NCBI GenBank assembly: GCA_963795835.1
Contig: CAWCJC010000009.1
Span: 248,001-312,000 of the forward strand
Length of the DNA stretch: 64,000 nucleotides
Direction: 5' to 3'
DNA from: JALYXI01 sp963795835
Lineage (GTDB): Bacteria > Acidobacteriota > Terriglobia > Bryobacterales > Bryobacteraceae
Below the pieces are notes generated by a model that saw only the letters and a list, made by a program, of their open reading frames with translations, had not been told where the DNA came from and did no database searches. Below, piece by piece: positions 1 to 8,080 of the stretch; positions within the stretch are counted from its first letter, which is position 1; the number at the start of each line of letters is the position of its first letter. The translations under genes were made by a program, and so were the position numbers.

Positions 1-18
1 AGGGGCTGGCCTACAGAG

Positions 19-1023
19 TTAAGCATTGAGGTTTCCTTTTCTGGCGGCTACGGAGAGAGCGCGCACGAGGGTTCGTTTGGCCATTTCGACTTTAAAGGCG
101 TTTTGGGGAAAGGGCCGGGCACCGTGGACCGCGAGTTCGGCCGCCGCGCGGAAAGCGGAATCTGTAGGCTGCTTGCCATTGAGGGAAGCTTCAGCGGCGG
201 GGACGAGCCATGGCTTGTGGGCGACTCCGCCCAGCGCGAATCGGGCGGACTTAATGCGATTGTCTTCCAGATGGAGAATAGCTGCGGCGGAGACGAGGGC
301 AAAAGCGTAGGAGTTGCGATCGCGCACTTTGATATAGGAGAAGTTAGCGGCGGCTCCGGGTACTGCCGGAAGGTCGATGGCGGTGATGAGCTCGCCGGGC
401 TTGAGGGTGGTATCGAGTTGGGGCGTGTTACCGGGAAGCCGATGGAACTGGGCAATTGGGATCTGCCGGGGGCCGTCTGCGCCTTCGACACGGATGATGG
501 CGCCCAGAGCAGCCAGAGCTACGGACATGTCACTGGGGTTGGTGGCGATGCATTGATCGCTGGCGCCCAAAATGGCGTGAATCCGGTTAATTCCATCGCG
601 GGCGGCACATCCGGAGCCGGGAAGCCGCTTGTTGCACTCAGTGAAAGCGACGTCATAGAAGTAGTAGCAGCGGGTACGCTGCATGAGGTTGCCGCCCGCA
701 GTGGCGAGGTTGCGCAGCTGGGGAGAGGCGCCCGAGAGCAGAGCTTCAGAAAGCACGGGATATCGGGAGCGGATGAGCGGGTGATTCGCCATGTCCGAAT
801 TTCGGGCAAGAGCGCCGATGCGGACCCCGCCTTCGGGTAGCTCCTCGATTTTGTTCAGCGGGAGGCGGCTGATATCGATCAGGCGATCCGGCTCTTCGAC
901 CCGATACTTCATGAGGTCGACCAAGTTGGTTCCGCCGGCGATGAATTTGCTGCCGGGCGCGGCGCCCAATTGAGTGAGGGCGGATGCGGTATCGGTGGCT
1001 TTCGCGTAGGCAAAGTTTTTCAT
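19..1023 (-). CDS. paoB: PaoB-type FAD-binding subunit of periplasmic aldehyde oxidoreductase
   Basis: 334-residue FAD subunit of a xanthine dehydrogenase-family molybdoenzyme. It passes electrons between the 2Fe-2S subunit and an acceptor. The FAD-binding motif IAGGTNLVDLM lies near residues 28-38 and the second glycine-rich motif ATAGGNLMQRTRC at 107-119. An inserted loop has Cys119, Cys130 (CNKR), Cys139 (GSGC) and Cys158. The E. coli PaoB/YagS family has the same loop and binds an extra 4Fe-4S cluster there, so this is the Pao type and not the CoxM or XdhB type. The start is the ATG that overlaps the stop of the upstream 2Fe-2S gene (ATGA). The large molybdopterin subunit is expected just off the left edge, which I infer from the operon order of the family. 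Confidence 0.85.
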   Translation of the reverse strand: MKNFAYAKATDTASALTQLGAAPGSKFIAGGTNLVDLMKYRVEEPDRLIDISRLPLNKIEELPEGGVRIGALARNSDMANHPLIRSRYPVLSEALLSGASPQLRNLATAGGNLMQRTRCYYFYDVAFTECNKRLPGSGCAARDGINRIHAILGASDQCIATNPSDMSVALAALGAIIRVEGADGPRQIPIAQFHRLPGNTPQLDTTLKPGELITAIDLPAVPGAAANFSYIKVRDRNSYAFALVSAAAILHLEDNRIKSARFALGGVAHKPWLVPAAEASLNGKQPTDSAFRAAAELAVHGARPFPQNAFKVEMAKRTLVRALSVAARKGNLNA

Positions 1024-1649
1024 GCGCGGACACCTGCCTGATGCACGGCACGGACGGCCGCGACGATATTCGGGTAAGCTCCGCAACGGCAAATGTTGCC
1101 GCTCATGCGCTCCCGGATCTCATCGTCGGTGACTTCGACCGGACCTTGTTTGCGGACATCGGGAGTGGCGAAGCTTACGGTATCGGACTTGAGTTGTTCG
1201 ACCACGGCGACGGCGGAACAGATTTGGCCGGGAGTGCAATAGCCGCACTGAAGGCCATCATGCTCAATGAACGCAGCCTGCACGGGGTGGAGATCGTCAG
1301 CGTGGGCAAGTCCTTCGACGGTGGTGATTTCGTCGCCTTCGAGCATGATCGCGAGCGTAAGGCAGGAATTCGTTTGCCGGCCATTGATAAGGACAGTGCA
1401 GGCGCCGCATTGGCCGTGGTCGCAGCCTTTCTTCGAGCCGGTAAGTTGGAGATGTTCGCGAAGGGCGTCAAGAAGAGTGACACGCGGTTCGACGGTAAGG
1501 CGACGATCCTGACCGTTGATTCGCAGTGTGATTTCAGTGGCGGCAGGAGTTTGGGCTTGGGCCTGGGGTGGCAGAAGCGTGGCGGTTCCGGCGGCAGCGG
1601 CAGTGGTGACAAAGCCGCGGCGCGTTAGTTCTGGGCGCTGTTCTTCCAT
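1020..1649 (-). CDS. paoA: PaoA-type 2Fe-2S subunit of aldehyde oxidoreductase, Tat-exported
   Basis: Small iron-sulfur subunit, 209 residues from the chosen ATG. The N-terminus has a twin-arginine motif (LTRRGFVTTA, Arg10-Arg11) followed by an Ala-rich hydrophobic stretch, so the complex is probably exported folded. The plant-type ferredoxin cluster is visible as Cys76, Cys81, Cys84 and Cys96, and the second 2Fe-2S cluster as Cys135, Cys138, Cys187 and Cys189. The frame stays open upstream (ATG at 1679, GTG at 1694), but starting at 1649 places the RR motif where Tat leaders have it. The gene is translationally coupled to paoB by a 4-nt overlap. Only the third, molybdenum-binding subunit is missing from view. 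Confidence 0.85.
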   Translation of the reverse strand: MEEQRPELTRRGFVTTAAAAGTATLLPPQAQAQTPAATEITLRINGQDRRLTVEPRVTLLDALREHLQLTGSKKGCDHGQCGACTVLINGRQTNSCLTLAIMLEGDEITTVEGLAHADDLHPVQAAFIEHDGLQCGYCTPGQICSAVAVVEQLKSDTVSFATPDVRKQGPVEVTDDEIRERMSGNICRCGAYPNIVAAVRAVHQAGVRA

Positions 1650-1771
1650 GGAGGCACTAAGCTGCAGGAAAACAGCCATTTTGCGATTTCGCACTGTCCG
1701 GTTTGAAGATTTTGCATCCTTTTCCGCGGCGGCGGTTGCGGAGCAAGGCTAACTGACAAGTAAGATCAATT

Positions 1772-2380
1772 TTGCAGCCCGATCAAGGAGACCTTCGAAG
1801 ACTGGTCGACGCTCTTGTCGCGAATGACGAAAAGGCTTTCCTTAATTTGCTAGAGCGTTCAAAGTCGCTGGCCACGGCGAGTTTTCCTGACCTGATGCCG
1901 GGCACGAATTTTCTTGAAGAGATTGGACACCATATTTATTCGGGAGATACGGCGTTGCATTTCGCCGCTGCTTCTTACCGTGCGGAGATGGCGGAGCGTC
2001 TGATTGCGGCGGGAGCTCGGGTGCGCGCGAAAAATCGGCGTGGGTCGGAACCGTTGCATGCCGCGGCATTCGGCAGCCCCGGTTCGCCGCGATGGGATCC
2101 GGCAGCGCAGGAGGCAACGATTGTGACGCTGATTCGGGCAGGCGCCGATCCGAACGCGCAGAATAAAGATGGGGCAACTCCGTTGCATCGTGCGGTTCGG
2201 ACGCGTTGTTCGAATGCTGTCCGGGTGCTCTTAAGGCTTGGTGCCGATGCGGCGATTCGCAACAAACATGGGTCCACGGCAATGCAACTGGCGCTGCATA
2301 CGACGGGGCGGAGCGGGTCCGGGTCAGTTGAAGCAAAGGCGGAGCAGGAGAAAATCCTGTTGATCCTCGGCGGCTCATAG
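1772..2380 (+). CDS. Ankyrin-repeat protein
   Basis: 202 residues, with about four ankyrin repeats between residues 50 and 190. Recognisable units are GDTALHFAA, GSEPLHAAAFG, GATPLHRAV and GSTAMQLAL, each followed by the helix-helix pattern ending in AGAxxxAxN or similar. No signal peptide or enzymatic domain is seen, so it is probably a cytoplasmic protein-binding module of unknown partner. The start is TTG; TAAGAT sits 5 nt upstream and could be a -10 box of a nearly leaderless transcript, but this is weak. It is divergent from the paoAB operon (about 120 bp) and ends 33 bp before lexA. Function cannot be told from sequence. Confidence 0.75.
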   Translation: MQPDQGDLRRLVDALVANDEKAFLNLLERSKSLATASFPDLMPGTNFLEEIGHHIYSGDTALHFAAASYRAEMAERLIAAGARVRAKNRRGSEPLHAAAFGSPGSPRWDPAAQEATIVTLIRAGADPNAQNKDGATPLHRAVRTRCSNAVRVLLRLGADAAIRNKHGSTAMQLALHTTGRSGSGSVEAKAEQEKILLILGGS

Positions 2381-2400
2381 ACTTTCGGTTTTTATTCGCC

Positions 2401-2406
2401 TATAAT
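2401..2406 (+). promoter_or_regulatory. -10 box of lexA, 7 nt before the start codon
   Basis: A perfect TATAAT ends 7 nt upstream of the lexA ATG, which places the expected transcription start at or next to the A of the start codon. There is no room for a Shine-Dalgarno site, so the mRNA is probably leaderless. No good -35 hexamer is seen at the usual spacing. Confidence 0.6.
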
Positions 2407-2413
2407 CCGGAAC

Positions 2414-3037
2414 ATGGCACTTACTCGCAGGCAGAAGGACGTCGTCGAGTTTATTGCGAAGTTCGTCGATCAGAACGGCTATAGCCCAAGTTACGACGAG
2501 ATAGCGCAGGGATTGAACTTGGCATCACTGGCGACGGTCCATAAGCACATCAGCGCGCTGCAGGCGAAGAATTATCTGCGCCGGGGATTCAATCAAAGCC
2601 GGTCGATTGAAGTGGCTCCGAAATATATACAGGAGCAGCGGCGTAGCCGTCAGGAATTACCTCTGGAAATTCCGCTTTTAGGGCGCATTGCGGCGGGCAC
2701 CCCGGTAGAGGCCGGGCAGACGAACGCCACATTGAGTTTCGCGGACTTTGTGGGTTCTAAAGATACCTATGCGCTGGAAGTGAGCGGGGATTCCATGATC
2801 GACGACCATATCTGCAACGGCGACATGATCCTGGTGGAAAAAGTGGACCACGCAAAGGATGGAGATATCGTGGTGGCGCTTGTACAAGGGTCGGAGACGA
2901 CGTTGAAACGGTACTACAAAGAATTGAACGGAGCAGTGCGGCTACAGCCGGCGAACTCCGCTCTAAAGCCAATTTTTGTGCATCCGCGCGATTTGCAGAT
3001 TCAAGGGCGCCTGATGGCCGTCCTGCGGAAGTATTAG
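2414..3037 (+). CDS. lexA: LexA repressor
   Basis: SOS repressor of 207 residues, the usual LexA length. An N-terminal winged helix (residues 1-65) is followed by a linker and an S24 self-cleaving peptidase domain. The cleavage site is Ala94-Gly95 in RIAAGTP, the nucleophile is Ser127 in SGDSMID, and the general base is Lys165 in ETTLKRYY. It should repress DNA-damage genes until RecA filaments stimulate autocleavage. The gene stands alone and ends exactly where the convergent DUF2934 gene ends (stop codons abut at 3037/3038). I did not find an obvious palindromic LexA operator in the short upstream space, so autoregulation is unproven here. Confidence 0.95.
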   Translation: MALTRRQKDVVEFIAKFVDQNGYSPSYDEIAQGLNLASLATVHKHISALQAKNYLRRGFNQSRSIEVAPKYIQEQRRSRQELPLEIPLLGRIAAGTPVEAGQTNATLSFADFVGSKDTYALEVSGDSMIDDHICNGDMILVEKVDHAKDGDIVVALVQGSETTLKRYYKELNGAVRLQPANSALKPIFVHPRDLQIQGRLMAVLRKY

Positions 3038-3337
3038 CTACCGGGCAGTGCGGCGGCTGCGAACTTCCTGTTCCGCGCGAAGCCAGTCTTCGTGTTCGGA
3101 TCCACCTTGGAATCCGCGGGCCTCAGCGTAAAGATATGCAACAAGCCGAACTTCTTCCTGCTCGGACATTTGAGGGGCTTCCGGTTCGGCGGTCGTGGTC
3201 GCCTGCATTACAGGCTGAGCTTTTGTGTGCTTTGCGGCCGGGGGTGTCCGTTTGGGTTTCAGATTCTCAACACGAGCGGCGGCGGCTCCGAATGCATTAG
3301 CGACGTCCGTGACTACATTTTTCTTGTTTGTTGCCAT
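3038..3337 (-). CDS. DUF2934 domain protein
   Basis: 99-residue soluble protein. The first 55 residues are Ala/Lys/Pro-rich and probably disordered. The C-terminal 40 residues carry the DUF2934 signature: a short helix (VRLVAYLYAEARG) then a Gly turn and EDWLRAEQEV. The family is common in Acidobacteriota and Proteobacteria and has no known function. Its stop codon directly abuts the lexA stop on the other strand. Confidence 0.75.
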   Translation of the reverse strand: MATNKKNVVTDVANAFGAAAARVENLKPKRTPPAAKHTKAQPVMQATTTAEPEAPQMSEQEEVRLVAYLYAEARGFQGGSEHEDWLRAEQEVRSRRTAR

Positions 3338-3403
3338 TTCCAGTCTAGTTTACCGAAATGCAGGGAAATTTTCAGTAGAAACACTTGATCGGGCCCATAA
3401 GGA

Positions 3404-3910
3404 TTAACGGGGCACAGGGGCGGTTGCCCGAATGAAAGTATAAGTATGCCGGAAAGCCAACGGTTCGCCGGGAATCCCTGTTTCGCGGGTGATTTCCAGA
3501 ATATTGCGACCAATTCGGAGGGTGGTTTTCACCTCCGCCGGCTTCCCGTTTTCCGTCCCTGAGCCGCGGAACATGAGAGTGCCGCGGCCTTCTTTTAGGG
3601 CTTCGAAACCTTCCGTTGAGAAGTTCTCTTTGCCCCACGTGGTCTTTTGAGGGTCGACTTGCAGCAGGGAGGTTTCAGTTACCGTTTTGGAGGGACCGTC
3701 GTCGTAAACATACTGAAGCTGCAGGCCAGCTGGCTGGCGCTCTACGGTGAGCCAAGTTGGCAGTTTGACGCGTTTTGTTGAGCCGGCCGGTTCTGAATAA
3801 TCCCGATACTCCAAGGTGCCCACCCAGCGGCCAAGCATGGCTTTGTCGAAATCGGACGCGGTTTGCGCCCGCAGGAGGCAGGACACTGTGAGAAATAGAA
3901 GAATGCGCAC
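3404..3910 (-). CDS. Small exported protein of unknown function
   Basis: 168 residues from a GTG start that gives a clean signal peptide (residues 1-16, hydrophobic core LLFLTVSCLL, likely cut after AQ). The mature part is beta-rich, with WVGTLEYRDY near its start and RIGRNILEITRETG near its end, resembling a lipocalin-like fold; no catalytic motif is recognised. The open frame continues far upstream to 4483, but that part is antisense to nfeD, Arg/Gln-rich and without leader character, so the GTG is preferred. A -10-like TAGAAT lies 7 nt before the GTG. Divergent from the NfeD gene across 18 bp. Confidence 0.65.
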   Translation of the reverse strand: MRILLFLTVSCLLRAQTASDFDKAMLGRWVGTLEYRDYSEPAGSTKRVKLPTWLTVERQPAGLQLQYVYDDGPSKTVTETSLLQVDPQKTTWGKENFSTEGFEALKEGRGTLMFRGSGTENGKPAEVKTTLRIGRNILEITRETGIPGEPLAFRHTYTFIRATAPVPR

Positions 3911-3928
3911 AAGCGATATTCTAGTCTT
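3911..3928. promoter_or_regulatory. 18-bp divergent start-to-start region with overlapping -10 boxes
   Basis: The GTG of the leftward gene and the ATG of the rightward nfeD-like gene are separated by only 18 bp. On the minus strand TAGAAT (3923-3918) is 7 nt from the GTG. On the plus strand TATTCT (3917-3922) is 6 nt from the ATG. The two hexamers overlap, so both genes probably use a shared, face-to-face, leaderless promoter. Inferred from spacing; no -35 is convincing. Confidence 0.45.
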
Positions 3929-4534
3929 ATGCCGGTATTCCACGATCCGAATACGGCCATCCTGGCGCTTTGCTTGGGCTTGCTTGGCCTTCTTTTCGAG
4001 TTCCATGCTCCCGGTTCCATTTTGCCCGGGGTACTGGGCGCGGCGCTGGTATTGCTCTCCGCCTCCAGTCTTTCTCATTATCCGTTGAGCCCTGGCGCGA
4101 TTTCGATGATCGCGATTGCGGCCTGCCTGCTGTTGATGGAGGTGAAGTTCACCTCCCACGGTTTTCTGGCATTGCCCGGCGCGGTTCTTCTGGCCAGCGG
4201 AATCTATCTGCTGGTCGATTCGCCCGATCCGGCAGTTCACATCAGCGCGGGTCTGGCAATTGGGTTGGTGCTTCCGGTGGCGCTGCTTACCGCGTTTCTG
4301 GTCACGATTGCCGCGCGCGCGGCCAGAAGCAAATTTGCGCTGGGTCCCCACTCGCTGGTTGGACGGACGGGAACGGTAATCGCATCGCCGCATCTGCGGG
4401 TCAAAGTCGCGGGGGAGTATTGGAATGCCGCATCGCAGGAGATTTTGGCGCCCGGCGCAAGGGTGAAGGTAGAGGATGTCCACGGACTTGAGTTATCCGT
4501 CACCGCGGTCCACGATAAGATAAGAACAACTTGA
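3929..4534 (+). CDS. NfeD-family membrane protein
   Basis: 201 residues. Four to five hydrophobic segments span residues 8-130, followed by an OB-fold NfeD C-terminal domain (about 140-200) recognised by LVGRTGTVIAS and LAPGARVKVEDVHG. The N-terminal serine protease domain of long NfeD proteins is absent, making this the short form. Short NfeD proteins are typically encoded next to SPFH/slipin proteins, as here: the slipin start TTG overlaps the NfeD stop (TTGA). The pair is thought to organise membrane microdomains or help membrane protein quality control. Confidence 0.85.
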   Translation: MPVFHDPNTAILALCLGLLGLLFEFHAPGSILPGVLGAALVLLSASSLSHYPLSPGAISMIAIAACLLLMEVKFTSHGFLALPGAVLLASGIYLLVDSPDPAVHISAGLAIGLVLPVALLTAFLVTIAARAARSKFALGPHSLVGRTGTVIASPHLRVKVAGEYWNAASQEILAPGARVKVEDVHGLELSVTAVHDKIRTT

Positions 4535-5289
4535 CCGGACTCGGCCTGATTGTTGTTTTCGCGATCGCGTTATACCTTTTATCGTCGATCAAGATTTTAG
4601 CGGAGTACGAGCGCGGCGTAATTTTCCGGCTGGGGAGAATGCTGGGCACGGAGAAGGGTCCAGGTGTGATTCTGGTGTTTCCGCCAATCGACCGCATTGT
4701 GCGGGTGTCGCTTCGCACGGATACGTTGGAAGTTCCGCCGCAGGACATCATTACCCGCGACAATATTTCGGTGAAAGTGAACGCGGTGATCTTTTTCCGC
4801 GTGGTGGATCCGAAGCTGGCGGTGGTGGCGGTTTCGAATTTTCTTTTCGCGACCTCGCAACTAGCGCAGACGACGCTGCGGAGCGTGTTGGGAGAAGCCG
4901 AGCTCGATGAACTGCTGAGCCAGCGCGAGAAGATGAATATTCGGCTTCAGGCGATTCTGGATGAACATACCGCGCCATGGGGCATCAAAGTAAGCATGGT
5001 GGAAGTGAAGCAGGTGGACCTTCCGGAACAAATGATTCGCGCGCTGGCCAAACAAGCCGAAGCGGAACGCGACCGGCGAGCAAAGATTATCCATGCCGAA
5101 GGCGAGTATATGGCGGCCGAGAAACTGGCGATGGCTGCGGAAGTGATTCAGAAGCAGCCGGCGGCGCTGCAGTTGCGCTACTTACAGACGCTTGTCGAGA
5201 TCGGCGTGGAGAAGAATACAACGATTATCTTCCCTTTGCCCATCGATCTGATTACCGCGTTTCAAAACGCGTTGTCGAAGCCACAATAG
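4531..5289 (+). CDS. Slipin / stomatin-like SPFH-domain protein
   Basis: 252 residues. One N-terminal transmembrane helix (residues 2-20) is followed by an SPFH domain (about 25-190) with the family signatures YERGVIFRLGR, GPGVILVFPPIDRI and TRDNISVKVNAVIFFRV. A helical C-terminus starts with QAEAERDRRAKIIHAEGE. It closely follows the slipin type usually paired with NfeD, and forms membrane-attached oligomers. Start TTG is chosen because it overlaps the nfeD stop by 4 nt and gives the TM helix at the very N-terminus. No protease gene of the HflK/HtpX type is adjacent. Confidence 0.9.
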   Translation: MTGLGLIVVFAIALYLLSSIKILAEYERGVIFRLGRMLGTEKGPGVILVFPPIDRIVRVSLRTDTLEVPPQDIITRDNISVKVNAVIFFRVVDPKLAVVAVSNFLFATSQLAQTTLRSVLGEAELDELLSQREKMNIRLQAILDEHTAPWGIKVSMVEVKQVDLPEQMIRALAKQAEAERDRRAKIIHAEGEYMAAEKLAMAAEVIQKQPAALQLRYLQTLVEIGVEKNTTIIFPLPIDLITAFQNALSKPQ

Positions 5290-5295
5290 AGATAG

Positions 5296-5868
5296 ATGGC
5301 ACGCACGGAACAAGAGCAGGAGCTGGTACTCGGCAACAAACAGTTGCTGAGTGCATTCTTCGTAGTGGTCGCGCTGTTGGGCGTATTCTTCACGGCGGGG
5401 TATATCATCGGGCGCAATACGGGGGCGAAGACCAGTTCAACTGAGGCTGGCACCGACGCGAGCCCGAATACCGGAGCCGCGCAACGCACTGCGGACAAGG
5501 TGGTGGAGACAGTCCCTGCCGCAGCGCCTCCGCCCACGGCTCCCGAAAAGAAGGTTGAACAGGCGTTGCCGGAGCCACCCGTTACCAAGCCGGTGGTGGA
5601 GAAAAAGCCTGAACCAGAGCCGGTGGGCGCCGTAGCGACGCAGGTGACACCGGGCCATCAGTATCTTCAACTGATGGCAGTAAAGCGGCCCATGGCCGAT
5701 AGTATGGTGAAGCTCTTGAAAGGCCGCGGCTATCCGGCGCTGCTGGGGGAAAGTTCCAAGCCGGAACTGTTTCGTGTCTTGGTGGGACCGTTTACGGATA
5801 CGGCGCCGTTGTCCAAGACGAAGAACGCATTAAAGGCGGCGGGGTTCGATTCGGTGATCGCGAAATAA
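5296..5868 (+). CDS. Membrane-anchored SPOR-domain protein
   Basis: 190 residues. A short cytoplasmic N-terminus, one TM helix (about 18-38, FFVVVALLGVFFTAGYIIG) and a long Pro/Glu/Ala-rich periplasmic linker (45-115) lead to a C-terminal SPOR domain (118-190; QYLQLMAVKR, LLKGRGYPALL, RVLVGPFTD). SPOR domains bind glycan strands stripped of stem peptides at the division septum, so a role in cell division or envelope remodelling is likely. It sits 6 nt after slipin, and its stop overlaps the lipA start (TAATG). Confidence 0.85.
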   Translation: MARTEQEQELVLGNKQLLSAFFVVVALLGVFFTAGYIIGRNTGAKTSSTEAGTDASPNTGAAQRTADKVVETVPAAAPPPTAPEKKVEQALPEPPVTKPVVEKKPEPEPVGAVATQVTPGHQYLQLMAVKRPMADSMVKLLKGRGYPALLGESSKPELFRVLVGPFTDTAPLSKTKNALKAAGFDSVIAK

Positions 5869-6758
5869 TGCTTGTCCAAATTGGCTCGCGTGGGCCGCGT
5901 CTACCGGAGTGGGCGCGTAAGAGCCCGACGCATTTCGAATCGCTGAACAAGCTGAAATCCGGCCTGCGCGCGCTGAATCTGCACACGGTATGCGAATCCG
6001 CGCGCTGCCCGAATATTCATGAATGCTTCCATCGCGGGGCGGCGACCTTCATGATTCTGGGTAACCTCTGCACGCGCGGCTGCGCGTTTTGTTCCGTGCC
6101 GAAGGGAAGCCCGGCGAAGCAGGACATGAGGCTTGACCCGGAGGAGCCGGTGAACGTGGCGCGCATGGCCCGAGAGATGAAGCTTCGGTATGTGGTGATT
6201 ACCAGCGTGAACCGGGACGATCTTCGTGACGGCGGTTCGCGGCATTTTTCGCAGACCGTGACGGAGGTTCGCGCGGCACTTCCGGAGGCGCGGATCGAAG
6301 TGCTAACGCCTGATTTTTGCGGCGACAAGGAAGCGATTGCGCGAGTGCTGGATGCAGGCCCAGACGTGTTCAACCACAACATGGAAACCGTGCCGAGGCT
6401 GTATCGCAAGGTGCGTCCGCAGGCGGACTATGTGCAGTCGCTCGAAGTGTTGGAATTTGCGCGGAAGCATCGGCCGGGGGTGTTGACGAAGTCGGGATTC
6501 ATGGTGGGGTTGGGCGAAACGGACGAGGAGATTCGCAGGCTGCTGCAGGATCTGCGGGCGCGTGATGTGGATGTCGCGACGATTGGACAGTATCTTCAAC
6601 CCACGCGGCGGAACTTGCCGGTGCAGTCGTTTCCCACGCCGGAAGAATATAACGGGTGGCGGGATTACGGTTTAGGGTTAGGCTTCAAGATGGTCTTTAG
6701 CGGGCCGCTGGTACGCAGTTCGTACATGGCGGACGAGGTAAGCCACGGGTTGGTGTGA
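5868..6758 (+). CDS. lipA: Lipoyl synthase
   Basis: 296-residue radical SAM enzyme that inserts two sulfurs into octanoyl groups on lipoyl domains. The auxiliary cluster cysteines are Cys42, Cys47 and Cys53 (CESARCPNIHEC). The radical SAM cluster is Cys68, Cys72 and Cys75 (CTRGCAFC). The C-terminal RSSY motif (283-286) supplies the serine ligand of the auxiliary cluster. Length and motif spacing are normal. Translationally coupled on both sides: ATG overlaps the SPOR gene stop by one base, and the lnt GTG overlaps its own stop (GTGA). lipB is not in the window. Confidence 0.97.
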   Translation: MLVQIGSRGPRLPEWARKSPTHFESLNKLKSGLRALNLHTVCESARCPNIHECFHRGAATFMILGNLCTRGCAFCSVPKGSPAKQDMRLDPEEPVNVARMAREMKLRYVVITSVNRDDLRDGGSRHFSQTVTEVRAALPEARIEVLTPDFCGDKEAIARVLDAGPDVFNHNMETVPRLYRKVRPQADYVQSLEVLEFARKHRPGVLTKSGFMVGLGETDEEIRRLLQDLRARDVDVATIGQYLQPTRRNLPVQSFPTPEEYNGWRDYGLGLGFKMVFSGPLVRSSYMADEVSHGLV

Positions 6759-8080
6759 GGTTCTGTTACGGCTGGCTGGTAGGAATCGTTTACTGGTTTA
6801 GCGTCTGTTACTGGATTCAGTTCACGTTAGAGAACCATGGGGGAATGGGCGTCGGCGAAAGCTGGGCGCTGTTCGTGCTGTTCTGTTTTGCCAAAGCGAT
6901 CCAGATGGGCGCGTTCGCATGGCTGGCACCTTTCGTGATGCGGGGCTGGTGGGCCGCACCCGCGCTAAGCGCGCTATGGACGTTCTTCGAATGGACGCAT
7001 AACTATACGGGCTTTGCTTGGCTGGTGCTGGGCAACGTTGCGATCGATTGGCCGGTGCTGCCAAGGCTTGCGCCCTTTACGGGAGTTTGGGGAATCTCAT
7101 TCGCGCTGGCGCTGGTTCCGGCCGTTGCGGTCACCCGGCAGTGGCGATGGCTGGGGCTGTTGGCAATTCCGTTCTTCCTGCCCGAACTGCCTTACTCCGC
7201 GCCGGCTCCGCTGACGGCGAGAGCCGTACAGCCGAATATATCGGAAGACGCGGCATGGTCTGCGGAAAGTAAGGCGGCGCTCGAACAGCACCTGACCGAA
7301 ATGTCTGTTTCGCCAATTCCACCGACGTTGGTGGTTTGGCCTGAGGTCCCCGCGCCCATTTACGATCAGGATCGATTTCTGGCGAACGTTCCAAAGCAGG
7401 CGGGTGCGCCTTTGCTGGCGGGCGTGGTGAGCCATACGGACCATGGGGGTCTGCTGAATGCCGCGCTCCTGCTCTCGAAGGAAGGCCGGACTGTCAGCCG
7501 GTATGACAAGGTAAACCTGGTTCCATTCGGTGAGTTTGTTCCGTGGCCGTTTGGGGCGGTGGCTCAGAAGGTTTCGACGGAGGCGGGTGAATTTGTGGCG
7601 GGCACGACGCCGGTTGTGGCTGAAGGAATCGGGACGTTCATCTGTTATGAATCCGTATTCCCGAACTATATTCGCCAATTTCCGCTGAAAGGCGCGGCGG
7701 TGTTGTTCAACATCTCAAACGATAGCTGGTTCGGGAAGACGGCGGCGCGGCACCAGCATTTCCTGATCGCAAGGATGCGGGCGGTGGAAAACCGGCGGTG
7801 GATCGTGAGAGTAACCAACAACGGGATTACGGCGGCAATCGATCCGGCGGGGCTGGTTCATGACGAGCTGCCTTCGTTTGCGGAGGCGGTCGGGATTCTC
7901 CATTACGGGGAGGAGCGCGCGCTTACTCTTTACACCAGGTGGGGAGATTGGTTCGTATTGGTTTGCGTGGTGATGGTGGTCAGCGCAGGATGCGCTCAGT
8001 GGAGCTTTCGTGTTCGCGGGAGAACTGGACGGCTGCCGCTCGCAGATAGGGGCGGAATTCGCGAGACCACCAGTGCGTGA
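6755..8080 (+). CDS. lnt: Apolipoprotein N-acyltransferase (short N-terminus)
   Basis: 441-residue inner-membrane enzyme that N-acylates lipoproteins. Membrane segments cover residues 5-147, a nitrilase-fold domain 155-390, and a last TM 400-415. The catalytic triad is Glu197 (VVWPEVPAP), Lys252 (RYDKVNLVPFGE) and Cys297 (ICYES). Typical Lnt proteins have about 500 residues and eight TM segments. This one starts directly at the second or third TM, and a stop codon in frame at 6698 excludes an upstream extension beyond lipA. The last 33 residues after the final TM are Arg/Gly-rich and lie antisense to the next gene over 101 bp. Confidence 0.88.
   Translation: MRFCYGWLVGIVYWFSVCYWIQFTLENHGGMGVGESWALFVLFCFAKAIQMGAFAWLAPFVMRGWWAAPALSALWTFFEWTHNYTGFAWLVLGNVAIDWPVLPRLAPFTGVWGISFALALVPAVAVTRQWRWLGLLAIPFFLPELPYSAPAPLTARAVQPNISEDAAWSAESKAALEQHLTEMSVSPIPPTLVVWPEVPAPIYDQDRFLANVPKQAGAPLLAGVVSHTDHGGLLNAALLLSKEGRTVSRYDKVNLVPFGEFVPWPFGAVAQKVSTEAGEFVAGTTPVVAEGIGTFICYESVFPNYIRQFPLKGAAVLFNISNDSWFGKTAARHQHFLIARMRAVENRRWIVRVTNNGITAAIDPAGLVHDELPSFAEAVGILHYGEERALTLYTRWGDWFVLVCVVMVVSAGCAQWSFRVRGRTGRLPLADRGGIRETTSA

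Noticed and set aside
103..840. Long plus-strand open frame opposite paoB
   Set aside because: Its translation is Gly/Ser/Arg-rich with no motif and is fully antisense to a well-supported Pao subunit; high GC makes such shadows common here.
3911..4483. N-terminal extension of the small exported protein's frame
   Set aside because: It is antisense to nfeD, extremely Arg/Gln-rich, and starting at GTG 3910 gives a proper signal peptide instead.
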